The notes below the pieces were generated by a model. That model saw only the letters and a list, made by a program, of their open reading frames with translations. It did not search any database and was not told where the DNA came from. A program made the translations under genes and the position numbers. Shown here piece after piece: positions 10,837 through 19,594 of a stretch of DNA of 64,000 nucleotides (position 1 is its first letter; every line of letters starts with the position of its first letter). The stretch lies in the NCBI RefSeq assembly GCF_000282195.1, contig NZ_AKJT01000044.1, forward strand, positions 1 to 64,000, read 5' to 3'. The DNA is from Pseudomonas sp. GM18 (GTDB taxonomy: Bacteria; Pseudomonadota; Gammaproteobacteria; Pseudomonadales; Pseudomonadaceae).

Positions 10837-11907
10837 TTAAAGTTCGTTCAGTACATGAGCATGGCCGATGGTCGACACATGAACCTCGCTGCCAGCGGGG
10901 GGCGCGTGCATGCCGGAACTGCGCACCAGCAATGAACGACCCGGGCGTTCATCAGCGGCCAACGTCTGCAATTCCACGGTCAAGGTGCAGGTATTACCAC
11001 CGAAATCGCATTCGGTGACCACGCCGCGACAGCCGTCCGATTGTGCCAGACCGTGGGGCGCGCTGATCAGCTGAAGTTGCTCGGGGCGCAGCATGATTTG
11101 CGCTGATCGGTTGTTTCTGTGGTTGTTGACCGGTATACGACCCAGATCGCAATGAGCCCAACCCGCTTCGATTCTGGCCGGCATGACCACGGCATCCCCG
11201 AGAAACAGGGCGGTTTGTTCATCGGCGGGATAGCGGTAAAGGTCCAGCGGATGCCCGGATTGCACTAACCGGCCCTGACGCATCACCGCCAACTGATCGG
11301 CGAATGACAACGCTTCACTTTGATCGTGAGTCACCAGAATGGTCGTGACACCGGCGTCGGCCAGAAGCCTTGCGACCAATTTGCGCATGGCGGCGCGCAA
11401 ACCGGTATCGAGCGCCGAGAATGGCTCGTCCAGCAACATCAACCGTGGTTGTTGTGCCAGGGCCCGGGCCAGCGCGACACGCTGTTGCTGGCCGCCGGAG
11501 AGTTCATGCGGCCAACGATTGGCCATGCTCGAATCCAGCGCCACGCTGTCCATCAACTCAGCGACACGCTCCTGTTTGGCAACGCCCTTGGCCGCAAGCC
11601 CGAAACCGATGTTGGCGGCTACGGTCATGTGCGGGAACAGTGCACCATCCTGCGGAACATAGCCGATTAACCGTTGATGCGCGGGGACCTCACGGGTGCC
11701 ATCGACCAGCGTCTGACCATTGAGCGAAAGGCTGCCCGAGTCCGGGAATTCGAAACCGGCGATCATTCGCAGCAAGGTGGTCTTGCCCGAACCGGACGGG
11801 CCGACGATAACCGTACGGCTTCCCGTCGGCACCGACAGGCTGATGTTCTCCAGGGCTCGGTGAGAACCGTAGGACTTGCAGATCGAGTGGAGTTCAAGAG
11901 CGTTCAT
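10837..11907 (-). CDS. Fe(III) ABC transporter ATP-binding protein (FbpC-type)
   Basis: This ABC ATPase of 356 residues energises the importer encoded upstream. Walker [10 protein letters not shown] is near residue 37, the signature is LSGGQQQR, Walker B is LMLLDEPFS and the switch histidine is in [11 protein letters not shown]-terminal TOBE-like region of about 120 residues follows, as in FbpC/PotA-type proteins. It overlaps the permease stop by 4 bp and is the last gene of fbpABC. Iron(III) is inferred from the binding protein and the Fur-like site at 14578; the ATPase alone does not prove the substrate. Confidence 0.85.
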   Translation of the reverse strand: MNALELHSICKSYGSHRALENISLSVPTGSRTVIVGPSGSGKTTLLRMIAGFEFPDSGSLSLNGQTLVDGTREVPAHQRLIGYVPQDGALFPHMTVAANIGFGLAAKGVAKQERVAELMDSVALDSSMANRWPHELSGGQQQRVALARALAQQPRLMLLDEPFSALDTGLRAAMRKLVARLLADAGVTTILVTHDQSEALSFADQLAVMRQGRLVQSGHPLDLYRYPADEQTALFLGDAVVMPARIEAGWAHCDLGRIPVNNHRNNRSAQIMLRPEQLQLISAPHGLAQSDGCRGVVTECDFGGNTCTLTVELQTLAADERPGRSLLVRSSGMHAPPAGSEVHVSTIGHAHVLNEL

Positions 11908-13505
11908 CGGCCAGCCGTGCGTTTGGATTGGTGATAAAGAAGTCCGGTTAACGGAAGCGACAGCAGAATCATGAGCAAGGCATAGGGCGCAGCAGCGGCA
12001 TAGTCGATTTCACTGGTCATTGCCCAGAAACCGGTGGCCAGGGTGCGCGTGCCATTGGGGGCGAGCAGCAGGGTAGCGGTCAACTCATTGGTGACCGCCA
12101 GAAACACCAGCGCAGCGCCAGCGGCTGCACCGGGTGCGGCCAGACGCAGAGTGATCAGCCACAACGCCCGACCGGGCGAACGGCCGAGGCTGCGGGCCAT
12201 GTTCTCCAGCTCAACCGGCGCCTGGGCGATGCCCGCGCGCAAACTCACCAGGGCTCGGGGCAAAAACATCAGTAAATACGCCAGCAGCACCGTGATGGTG
12301 GTCTGGTAAATCGGCCGGGCAAAATGAATCGTCAGGGTCACCAATGCCAGCGCAACGACAATCCCCGGCAACGCGCTGGTAATGTAGTTGCAGCTCTCCA
12401 GCACACGCTGCAACGGGCCCGGCGAGCGAATCGACAGCCAGGCAATCGGGATGGCCGCGCATGTGGTAATGAGCGCGCCGGCGGCCCCGAGCATCAGCGT
12501 TTGTTCCAGCGCCGGCAGCAGTTCGCTCAGCTGCCAGACTTGCGCACCACCGGCGATCAGCCACTTGCCAAGGGTGATCAACGGCACACCGAGTGCCAGC
12601 ACACAGGTCACGCCTTGCAGCGTGAGCGCGAGTAGGGTGGTGCGCAAATTCAGATGCACGATCCTTTGTTCGCGCGCGCTTCCCGACCCGACCCGGGCAT
12701 AGCGCGCCGTACCGCGAGCAGCCGACTCGGCCGTCAGCATGGCCAGGCAGCAGAGTGCGAGGACGCCGGCCAGCATATTGGCGGCGGGCCCGTTGAAGGT
12801 GGACTTGAACTGATCGAAGATGGCCGTGGTGAAGGTGTCGAAGCGGATCATCGCGTACAGCCCGTACTCGGCCAGCAAGTGCAGCCCCACCAGTAAGGCA
12901 CCGCCGCAGATGGCCAGGCGCAATTGCGGCAGCACCACGCGACAAAACACCGCCCAGGGCTTGAGCCCCAACGACTCGGAGACATCTTCGATGGCTGGAT
13001 CGAGCCGGCGCAACGTTGCCGCTATCGGCAGGTAAAGAAATGGGAAATAGGCGATGACCGAAACCAGAACACCGGCAAACAGCCCATGAATCGGTGGCAC
13101 CAGACTGACCCAGGCATAGCTGTGCACGAATGCCGGCACCGCCAGCGGCGCCGTCGCCAACAGCGACCACCAGCGCCGCCCCGGCAAGTTGGTGCGTTCC
13201 GTCAACCAGGCCAGCGCCAGCCCTAGTGCAATGCACAAGGGAATGGTGAGCAATACCAGCAACACGGTGTTGATCAGCAACTCGCCAACGCGTGGGCGCC
13301 ATACCAGCGTCACAAGCGTCGCCCAACCTGTCTGCACCGACACGCCGATGACGAAAGCAATCGGCAGTAATGCCAGCAACGACATCAGCACCGACAAACC
13401 AATCACCCATGCGCCACCGCGGCCCACGAAGACGCCGCGAGAGCGTGCGCGCAAGTGTGCAGAGGACGCCGCAGCGACCTCTGCCGGTAGAGTTTCAGGA
13501 AGCAA
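11904..13505 (-). CDS. Fe(III) ABC transporter permease (FbpB-type)
   Basis: This 533-residue polytopic protein has two BPD-type permease halves in tandem, with about 12 membrane segments; fused permeases of this kind are typical of the FbpB/HitB family. The EAA-like loops fall near residues 190 ([12 protein letters not shown]) and 455 ([13 protein letters not shown]). The start is uncertain: the open frame begins with a TTG directly after the binding-protein stop codon, and an internal GTG about 27 codons in is a possible alternative. It overlaps the ATPase start by 4 bp. Confidence 0.85.
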   Translation of the reverse strand: MLPETLPAEVAAASSAHLRARSRGVFVGRGGAWVIGLSVLMSLLALLPIAFVIGVSVQTGWATLVTLVWRPRVGELLINTVLLVLLTIPLCIALGLALAWLTERTNLPGRRWWSLLATAPLAVPAFVHSYAWVSLVPPIHGLFAGVLVSVIAYFPFLYLPIAATLRRLDPAIEDVSESLGLKPWAVFCRVVLPQLRLAICGGALLVGLHLLAEYGLYAMIRFDTFTTAIFDQFKSTFNGPAANMLAGVLALCCLAMLTAESAARGTARYARVGSGSAREQRIVHLNLRTTLLALTLQGVTCVLALGVPLITLGKWLIAGGAQVWQLSELLPALEQTLMLGAAGALITTCAAIPIAWLSIRSPGPLQRVLESCNYITSALPGIVVALALVTLTIHFARPIYQTTITVLLAYLLMFLPRALVSLRAGIAQAPVELENMARSLGRSPGRALWLITLRLAAPGAAAGAALVFLAVTNELTATLLLAPNGTRTLATGFWAMTSEIDYAAAAPYALLMILLSLPLTGLLYHQSKRTAGR

Positions 13506-14522
13506 TTAGAGCAACCCGGCCTGGGTCATCAGCTCAACCGCCTTTTTGCTGTCGAGTTTCGAGACGTCGACAGTCGGGGCGTCGAGTTGCTGCAGCGGTA
13601 CCAGTTTCGGGTTGGACTCTGCGCTCTTGCCCACGGCGTATTCAAACGAGTTGCCGGTCTTGAGAATCGCCTGGCCGTCTTTGCCGGTAATCCATTTCAG
13701 GAAGGCCTGGGCCTGTTCCTTGTGTTGACTGGAAGCCAGAACGCCGCCACCGGACAGGCTGACAAAGGCACCTGGATCCTTGTGTTTGAAGTAGTTAAGC
13801 GAGGTGTTCTTGCTGTTCTCGCCGGTCTTGGACTGATCGACGAAGCTGTAATAGTGATAGATCACGCCGCTGTCGATCTGGCCGGCATTGACGGCCTTGA
13901 GCACGGCGCTGTTGCCCCGGTAGGCGGTGAAGTTGGTTTTCATGGCTTTCAGCCAGTCGAGGGTGGCGGCTTCACCCTTGAGTTCCAGCACGGCAGCGAC
14001 GATGGCCTGGAAGTCGGCACCGGCCGGCGAAGCGGCCCAGCGGCCTTTCCAGTTCGGTGCGGCGAGGTCCATCAGCGATTTTGGCAAGTCTGCTTCGGCC
14101 AGCTTGCTCGGGTTGTAGACGAACACCGTGGAGCGTGCGGCAATCCCTACCCATTTGCCATGCGCCGGACGATAGGCTGCGCCCACTTGTTCCAGCGTGC
14201 TCGGCGCAACCGGTGCAAACAGCCCCGCGTTGTCGACCAGCACCATGGCCGGGGAGTTTTCGGTCAGGAACACGTCGGCCGGGGAGGCTGCACCTTCTTG
14301 CACGAGTTGATTGCCCATCTCGGTGTCGTCGCCATTGCGCACGGTCACTTTGATGCCGGTTTCCTTGGTGAAACCTTCGACCCAGGCTTTGGTCAGGCTT
14401 TCGTGTTGAGCGTTGTAGACCACGATACCGTCAGCCTGCGCAGCTGCATACACATGACCGGCGCTGAGGAATGCAGTGGTCAGCAATGCTTTTTTAAGGA
14501 ACGAGGGGATGCGGGAAATCAT
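13506..14522 (-). CDS. periplasmic Fe(III)-binding protein (FbpA-type)
   Basis: The 338-residue precursor begins with a clear signal peptide (basic start, hydrophobic core, cleavage near HVYA). The mature start VVYNAQHE carries the histidine that binds iron in FbpA proteins, TENSPA near residue 85 carries the glutamate, and YHYYSF near residue 220 carries the adjacent iron-binding tyrosines. It captures ferric iron for the FbpB/FbpC pair encoded immediately downstream. A Fur-like site sits about 56-73 bp upstream of the ATG, so iron repression is expected. Confidence 0.88.
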   Translation of the reverse strand: MISRIPSFLKKALLTTAFLSAGHVYAAAQADGIVVYNAQHESLTKAWVEGFTKETGIKVTVRNGDDTEMGNQLVQEGAASPADVFLTENSPAMVLVDNAGLFAPVAPSTLEQVGAAYRPAHGKWVGIAARSTVFVYNPSKLAEADLPKSLMDLAAPNWKGRWAASPAGADFQAIVAAVLELKGEAATLDWLKAMKTNFTAYRGNSAVLKAVNAGQIDSGVIYHYYSFVDQSKTGENSKNTSLNYFKHKDPGAFVSLSGGGVLASSQHKEQAQAFLKWITGKDGQAILKTGNSFEYAVGKSAESNPKLVPLQQLDAPTVDVSKLDSKKAVELMTQAGLL

Positions 14523-14577
14523 TCTGTCGACGGCTCCTGTTTTTTTTAGTCAACACGCGCAGATTCATTAGCGGAAC

Positions 14578-14595
14578 AATGCGAATCATTTGCAT
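14578..14595. promoter_or_regulatory. candidate Fur box upstream of fbpA
   Basis: The sequence AATGCGAATCATTTGCAT is close to the Fur consensus (GATAATGATAATCATTATC), and its GCGAATCATTTGC core is imperfectly palindromic like many pseudomonad Fur sites. It lies upstream of the iron transporter operon, read on the minus strand. Confidence 0.7.
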
Positions 14596-14767
14596 GTTTA
14601 AGTCGCCGCGAATGTAGAGTGCCAAATGAGAAAAAAACGTCAAAAAAACCGTTAATAGATGTCATTTTAATGTCGACGGAAAACCCGAGCCGACGCGATA
14701 TCGTCGATCAGAATGTGGCTTTGGGCACTGCGGCTCAATATTAGCCTGGCCTGAGGTGACGCCGGGT

Positions 14768-16183
14768 TCAAGGCTTAAAACGCATAATGGCAATGGTCAC
14801 ACGAGTCCCTGCCTGCGGCGTACTTTGAACCGTCAGCTGTCCACCCAGTCTTTCGACGATCCGCTTGCAGTGGGCAAACCCGAGTCCGAACGAGGATGGT
14901 TGCGACCGTGCAGCGTCGGCACGAAAAAACACTTGTCCCAGCTGCCGGAGCTCTTGCGCGGACATGCCTGCACCGTTATCTCTGATCCGGATGGACAAAC
15001 CGCTGCCCGGTTGTTCGTCCAGCGTGACGTCGACAGCGCCACCGGCCGGTGTGTACTTGATGGCGTTGTCCAGCAGGTTGCCAAACACCACTTCCCACTG
15101 TTCCGGACCTCCGGCGACTTGAGCCCGGTGATCCTCCAGCAGCTGCAGGGAGAGACTGAGACCCTTGAGGTCGGCGGCCTTGCGCCAACGCTCGACGGCA
15201 TTGAGCGCATTGTCATTCAACCCGCTCGACTGCCCGGCAATGTCTGCGGTGCCCTCCAGTTGCGCAAGGTTCAACAGACCGAGAGACAGGCGCTTGAGCA
15301 CCTGCATTTCGGCCAGTACGTCACGACAGGTCTGGGCGTAATCTTCGGCGTGCCGTGGCCGCGCCAGAATGACCTCCAGCGCAGAGGTCACGGCAGCAAT
15401 CGGCGTCTTCAGTTCATGGGAGGCGTTGGCGATAAACAGCCGTTGATGTTCCAGCACCTCCTGAACCGCCGTTTCCATTTGCGCGTAGCTGTCGAACAGC
15501 AGTTTTTCTTCCGCCGAGTGCGCCTTGAATACCACCCGGCGGGTGAATTCCGGCGGCTTCAATGTGCGCAATTGTCGAGCGAAATGGCGAAGGTTGCGGG
15601 TGGAGAGCGACACCACGATAAAGCTGCCAAGCGTCGTCAGCAGCAGTATCCCTATCGCGGCCAGCGCCACCACACGTTTGAAGGCGGCGACCGCGTTGAG
15701 TACCGGTTGCGCGTTGGTGGCCACCAGCAGCCTGGCCTTCAACGGTCCTTCGGGGCTGGGGCGCTCAAGGTCGCCCATCTGCGCGATCCATTTCTCGTGA
15801 CCGACATCGAACAGGAACGTCTCTTCGTTGCCGGCGCGAACCTGGCTCATGGCCTCGCGAAGCGCTTTGCGCATTGGCGGTGTCGGCCCCCAGGAATCTT
15901 GCAGCAACTCGCCCGAAGCCGATGACAGGTCAAAGTACAGGTCGTGATCGTGATCCAGTTCCGAGGCGAATTCACCCTGGCGCTGATAGACCAACTGCGC
16001 GTTTTCGACGCCGATCAGCGACTCGATGACGTCCGACTGGGTATCGAGATGGTGCTGCAGTTCATCGAGCCGGGTGGTTTGCACCCAATGACTCAGCCAC
16101 ACATAGCCAATCAGCAAAACGCACGCCTGAACCACGAACAGGGTGAGCGCGATTTTGATGTTCAGCGCCAGGTTACGCCACAC
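14768..16183 (-). CDS. two-component sensor histidine kinase
   Basis: This inner-membrane kinase of 471 residues has two membrane helices (about 8-30 and 172-194) enclosing a ~140-residue periplasmic sensor rich in acidic residues (the segment near 75 has SELDHDHDLYFDL). HAMP-like and HisKA segments follow, with the phospho-acceptor in FIANASHELKTP; the ATPase domain has NLLDNAIKYT, IRDNGAGMS and GLGFAHCKRI. Its start lies inside the end of the response regulator gene (11-bp overlap). The signal is unknown; the acidic sensor and the location between iron uptake and LPS-modification genes would fit cation sensing, but that is inference. Confidence 0.88.
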   Translation of the reverse strand: MWRNLALNIKIALTLFVVQACVLLIGYVWLSHWVQTTRLDELQHHLDTQSDVIESLIGVENAQLVYQRQGEFASELDHDHDLYFDLSSASGELLQDSWGPTPPMRKALREAMSQVRAGNEETFLFDVGHEKWIAQMGDLERPSPEGPLKARLLVATNAQPVLNAVAAFKRVVALAAIGILLLTTLGSFIVVSLSTRNLRHFARQLRTLKPPEFTRRVVFKAHSAEEKLLFDSYAQMETAVQEVLEHQRLFIANASHELKTPIAAVTSALEVILARPRHAEDYAQTCRDVLAEMQVLKRLSLGLLNLAQLEGTADIAGQSSGLNDNALNAVERWRKAADLKGLSLSLQLLEDHRAQVAGGPEQWEVVFGNLLDNAIKYTPAGGAVDVTLDEQPGSGLSIRIRDNGAGMSAQELRQLGQVFFRADAARSQPSSFGLGFAHCKRIVERLGGQLTVQSTPQAGTRVTIAIMRFKP

Positions 16184-16838
16184 GAAGGATCAACCCTTTG
16201 CCGCGAATGGTTTCAATCTCGACATCGGCCCCGGCCAACTTGCGTCGCAGGCGATTGAGCAGCACGTCCAGGCTGTTGCTGTCCGGCTCGCTGTCGAAAG
16301 GGTAGAGCAGCCCCAGCAACACCGTGCGGGTCTGCAATTGATTAGCCTTGCCGGCCAGCGCCACCAGCAGATCGTATTCCATGCCCGTGAGCTCCAGAGG
16401 ACGGTCGCCGATGCTGACCCGCAAGGTGTCGAGTTCGATGTTCAGATTGCCCAGCGTCAGCGATTTCGAGCCACGGGCGATCGAGCGTCGATAGAGGGCA
16501 TTGAGCCGCGACACCAGCTCGATCATTTCGAAAGGTTTGGTCAGATAATCGTCGGCACCGCGATCCAGGCCCAGCACCCGATCCACCACCTCGCTTCTGG
16601 CCGTGACCATGATCACCGGTACTTCGTTGCCCTTGCCGCGCAGCACATTGAGTACGTCCAGACCGGATATCTGCGGCAGCATCCAGTCCAGCACCAACAC
16701 GTCGTATTCACTGGAGTCGACATAGTACAAAGCCTCTTTGCCATCCCTGGCCAGATCCACCACCCAGCCTTCTTCCTCAAGCCCGCGCTTGATGCTGTTA
16801 CCCAGCAGGGCATTGTCTTCGGCCACCAGAACCTTCAT
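16173..16838 (-). CDS. OmpR-family response regulator
   Basis: The 221-residue protein has a CheY receiver (phospho-aspartate D51 in VLVLDWMLP, conserved lysine in YLTKPFE) and a winged-helix C terminus ending with RLRRKLAG and a GKGLILRV hairpin. It belongs to the PmrA/QseB/ColR-like group, but sequence inspection does not fix the orthologue. A good ribosome binding site (AGGAAGTGA) precedes the ATG. It is cotranscribed with the downstream kinase and divergent from the SecDF-like gene, making that gene a prime target candidate. Confidence 0.9.
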   Translation of the reverse strand: MKVLVAEDNALLGNSIKRGLEEEGWVVDLARDGKEALYYVDSSEYDVLVLDWMLPQISGLDVLNVLRGKGNEVPVIMVTARSEVVDRVLGLDRGADDYLTKPFEMIELVSRLNALYRRSIARGSKSLTLGNLNIELDTLRVSIGDRPLELTGMEYDLLVALAGKANQLQTRTVLLGLLYPFDSEPDSNSLDVLLNRLRRKLAGADVEIETIRGKGLILRVA

Positions 16839-17026
16839 TGCTCACTTCCTGATCAGGCATCGCAGGCGTGCATTCATTGCATGTCCGGCACGTGCTGGCA
16901 AGCCGTCGCACAGCCATACGGCTTCGTTAACAAGCGGTTCATTTTCGCTTCTTTAGACTGCCCGCCAGTGGTGAATGGGCCCTTGGGCTTCGATTCGCTT
17001 TTCAGTCCCTTATCTGGATTTCTTCC
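16839..17026. promoter_or_regulatory. divergent promoter region between two-component system and SecDF-like gene
   Basis: This 188-bp gap separates two divergent transcription units and must contain both promoters. A GTTAAC-5 bp-GTTCAT arrangement near 16925-16942 resembles the direct-repeat sites of OmpR-family regulators, but it is short and I give it low weight. No terminator is visible. Confidence 0.4.
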
Positions 17027-19591
17027 ATGAGCCTTTCCAGTCGACGTCTGTCGTTCATCCTCTTGACGGGGCTTCTGGCCTGTCTGGTGGCCGCGACATT
17101 TTCCAGCCTGGCCACTCATGTGCGCTTCGGGCTGGAGTTTCGCGGTGGTTACGAGATTTATTACGTTGTGAACCCGGCGCCGGGCAAAACCCAGCTCGCC
17201 AAGGATGACCTGTTGCAGACGGTCGCGATCCTGAGTAAACGCGCCGACAGCATTGGTATTACCGAGCCGGACATTCGCGTTGAGGGCGCCAACCATATTC
17301 GGGTGAAACTGGCAGGCCTGACGTCCGCCGAAGAGTCACGCTCGCTGCTCGGCAGTTCGCAGGGGTTGCCCACGCAGCTGACCGAGAAATACACCCAGAC
17401 CGTCGGCAGCGTGCTCGGCAAAACCGCGCTGGCGGAAACCGTTCAGGCAGGTTTGATCGGCATCGCCTGTATTTTTCTACTGCTGGTGGGGTTGTACCGC
17501 ACCGCCGGTTTGATCGCCGCGTTTTGTACGCTGGTGTACCTGTGGCTATTGCTGATTGTGTTCACCGCTTCGGGTGCCACCTTGTCGCTGTCGGCGGTGG
17601 TCGTGTTTGTGCTGGGCATTGGTATGGCGGCGGATGCGAGCATCATTTGCCTGGAACGTATTCGCGAGGAAATCGACCTCGGCCGGTCTCTGCGCGAAGC
17701 CGTGGAAAACGGCTTCAAAGGCTCGCTGCCGACGATACGTGATGCCAACCTTGTGACCGCGCTGGCGATGATTGCCTTGTTTGCGGCCGGCATCGGGCCG
17801 ATTCAAGGATTTGCACTGACCATGCTGGTGAGCATCGTGATCAGTGTCGCCACTAACTTCTTGCTGATTCGCCGGCTGATGCTGTGGCTGGTCGATACCC
17901 AGTGGGTCAGCCAGCGCTGGTTGATCGGCAAGGGCAAGCCGCGCGCCACCAAGGCCCGTCGTTTCAACTTCGTGGGCCTGGGTAAAACGGCGATTGTGGT
18001 CTCGTTGCTGACCATCGTTTCCGGCTCGCTGTACTACCGCGCTCACGGCTTGAACCTGGACATCGACTTTACCGCCGGTACCGCGCTGGACATCGACGTC
18101 GACCGTGCAATCACTCAGGAAACCGCCACGCAGATCATGACCGGGGCGGGCACCATCCCGGCCACCGTGGCCGTGGGCGGCGCACAGAATCAGCACATCG
18201 CCGTGCGCTTCGATGAAGTGCTCAAACCGGCTGATTTGAAGCAGATCATTACTGCGTTCAAGGGCAAGTATCAGACCGTAGAGTACGAGGAAAACACCGC
18301 AGACCCGGGCGTTGCACGGGATTTTGCCACTCGGGCGATCTATGCGGTGATTGCGGCATTCGCCAGCATCGCGATCTATATCGGCCTGCGTTTCTCCTGG
18401 GCCATCGCCTTGGCGACCTTGCTGCCAATCGTTCAGGACATCCTCATTGTTTCGGCGATCTTCTCGCTGTTCAAGCTGGAGATCGACGTCACTTACATCG
18501 CTGCATTGCTGACGATCATCGGCTATTCACTGAACGACAAGATCGTGATCTTCGGACGCATTGTCGAAAACGTGAAAAAGTCCCCGCCGATGGATGCGGC
18601 GGCCTTGTGGGGTTTGATCAACCTGAGCATCAGCCAGACCCTGGGGCGTTCGCTGTACACCGTGCTGACGGTAGTGATGGCGTCGACCTGCCTGTATCTG
18701 TTTGCCTGCGAACCCTTGCAGATGTTCTCGCTGGCACTGGTGCTGGGGCTGATATCCGGCGCGGTATCGTCGATTTTCATGTCCAGCGCTATCTGGCTGA
18801 CGCTGTCCCGGCGAAAACATCAAGTGGCGAATGTTGGCTCGACGTTGAAAGTCAGCGCCAAACGCATCCCGCATCTGGCGTCCACTCCATTCCTGGGAGC
18901 ACTGCTGGTTGTCTGCATGGTCGGACTCGGTGGATGGTTCTGGGTGCCGGCCCAGGCAATGGCTGGCAAAACGGCGGTCAGCGCCTCGACTTCACTCGGC
19001 GATTTGTCGAGTTTCCGGACGATTACCGTAGACACCGCCCGTTTAGTGGACGCCGGCGACCTGAAGGCGGCCAAGGCGCGCATCACCGATCTGGAAACTG
19101 CCTGGGATCAGGCCGAAGAAACCTTGCAGCCGAAGTCGCCAGCATCCTGGACGTCGCTCGACAAATCGATCGACCGTGCGCTGTCCCAATTGCGCTCCGG
19201 CAAACCGGACCCGAAAGCCTGTGCCGACGCCCTGAAAACCCTGCTGGCCAAACTTGATAGCCAGCAGATCAGTGCCGTCACCCCCGTTGCGGCACCTTCT
19301 GCGGGGTCGATGGGTGACTTGTCCTACCTGAAGGTCATGATTACCGACACCGAAAAACTGCTGGGCAGTGGCGACATGAAAGGCGCACGGGCCAGGATCA
19401 CCGACCTGGAAAGCACCTGGGACCAAAACGAGGAAAAGCTGCGGGCGATTGATCCTGAAGGCTGGACCTCCATCGACAAGTCCCTGGACCGAGCGTTGAA
19501 ACAAGTCAGGACCGGTTCGCCGGATCTGGCGGCGTGTACCGAGGCGCTGAGCACCCTGGCGACAAAGATCGACAGCAAAAGCGTGCACTGA
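17027..19591 (+). CDS. SecDF-like export protein fused to a tandem C-terminal repeat domain
   Basis: The 854-residue protein is a SecD-SecF fusion of the RND superfamily. The SecD half has GLEFRGG after the first helix and GMAADASIICLERIREEI, matching the conserved SecD helix 4 region; the SecF half has DIDFTAGTALDID and GYSLNDKIVIFGRIVEN. The proton-relay aspartates therefore look present. Two features are odd. The first periplasmic domain is only about 95 residues, far smaller than the P1 of SecD (about 400). After the last transport helices comes a signal-peptide-like stretch ending PAQAMA (about 628-650), then two ~90-residue repeats at 657-746 and 762-851. This is not the housekeeping secDF, which sits beside yajC. 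A role in envelope maintenance under the adjacent two-component system is inference. Confidence 0.8.
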   Translation: MSLSSRRLSFILLTGLLACLVAATFSSLATHVRFGLEFRGGYEIYYVVNPAPGKTQLAKDDLLQTVAILSKRADSIGITEPDIRVEGANHIRVKLAGLTSAEESRSLLGSSQGLPTQLTEKYTQTVGSVLGKTALAETVQAGLIGIACIFLLLVGLYRTAGLIAAFCTLVYLWLLLIVFTASGATLSLSAVVVFVLGIGMAADASIICLERIREEIDLGRSLREAVENGFKGSLPTIRDANLVTALAMIALFAAGIGPIQGFALTMLVSIVISVATNFLLIRRLMLWLVDTQWVSQRWLIGKGKPRATKARRFNFVGLGKTAIVVSLLTIVSGSLYYRAHGLNLDIDFTAGTALDIDVDRAITQETATQIMTGAGTIPATVAVGGAQNQHIAVRFDEVLKPADLKQIITAFKGKYQTVEYEENTADPGVARDFATRAIYAVIAAFASIAIYIGLRFSWAIALATLLPIVQDILIVSAIFSLFKLEIDVTYIAALLTIIGYSLNDKIVIFGRIVENVKKSPPMDAAALWGLINLSISQTLGRSLYTVLTVVMASTCLYLFACEPLQMFSLALVLGLISGAVSSIFMSSAIWLTLSRRKHQVANVGSTLKVSAKRIPHLASTPFLGALLVVCMVGLGGWFWVPAQAMAGKTAVSASTSLGDLSSFRTITVDTARLVDAGDLKAAKARITDLETAWDQAEETLQPKSPASWTSLDKSIDRALSQLRSGKPDPKACADALKTLLAKLDSQQISAVTPVAAPSAGSMGDLSYLKVMITDTEKLLGSGDMKGARARITDLESTWDQNEEKLRAIDPEGWTSIDKSLDRALKQVRTGSPDLAACTEALSTLATKIDSKSVH
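18995..19579 (+). repeat. tandem ~90-residue coding repeat at the SecDF-like C terminus
   Basis: Two copies (18995-19264 and 19310-19579) encode the pattern GDL.....I..DT..L...GD.K.A.ARITDLE..WDQ.EE.L, then W.S.DKS.DRAL.Q.R.G.PD. and a C-terminal A.L..K.DS. They are linked by a Pro/Ala/Ser-rich spacer. Each copy is mostly helical by appearance and should lie in the periplasm. Confidence 0.9.
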
Positions 19592-19594
19592 CGC

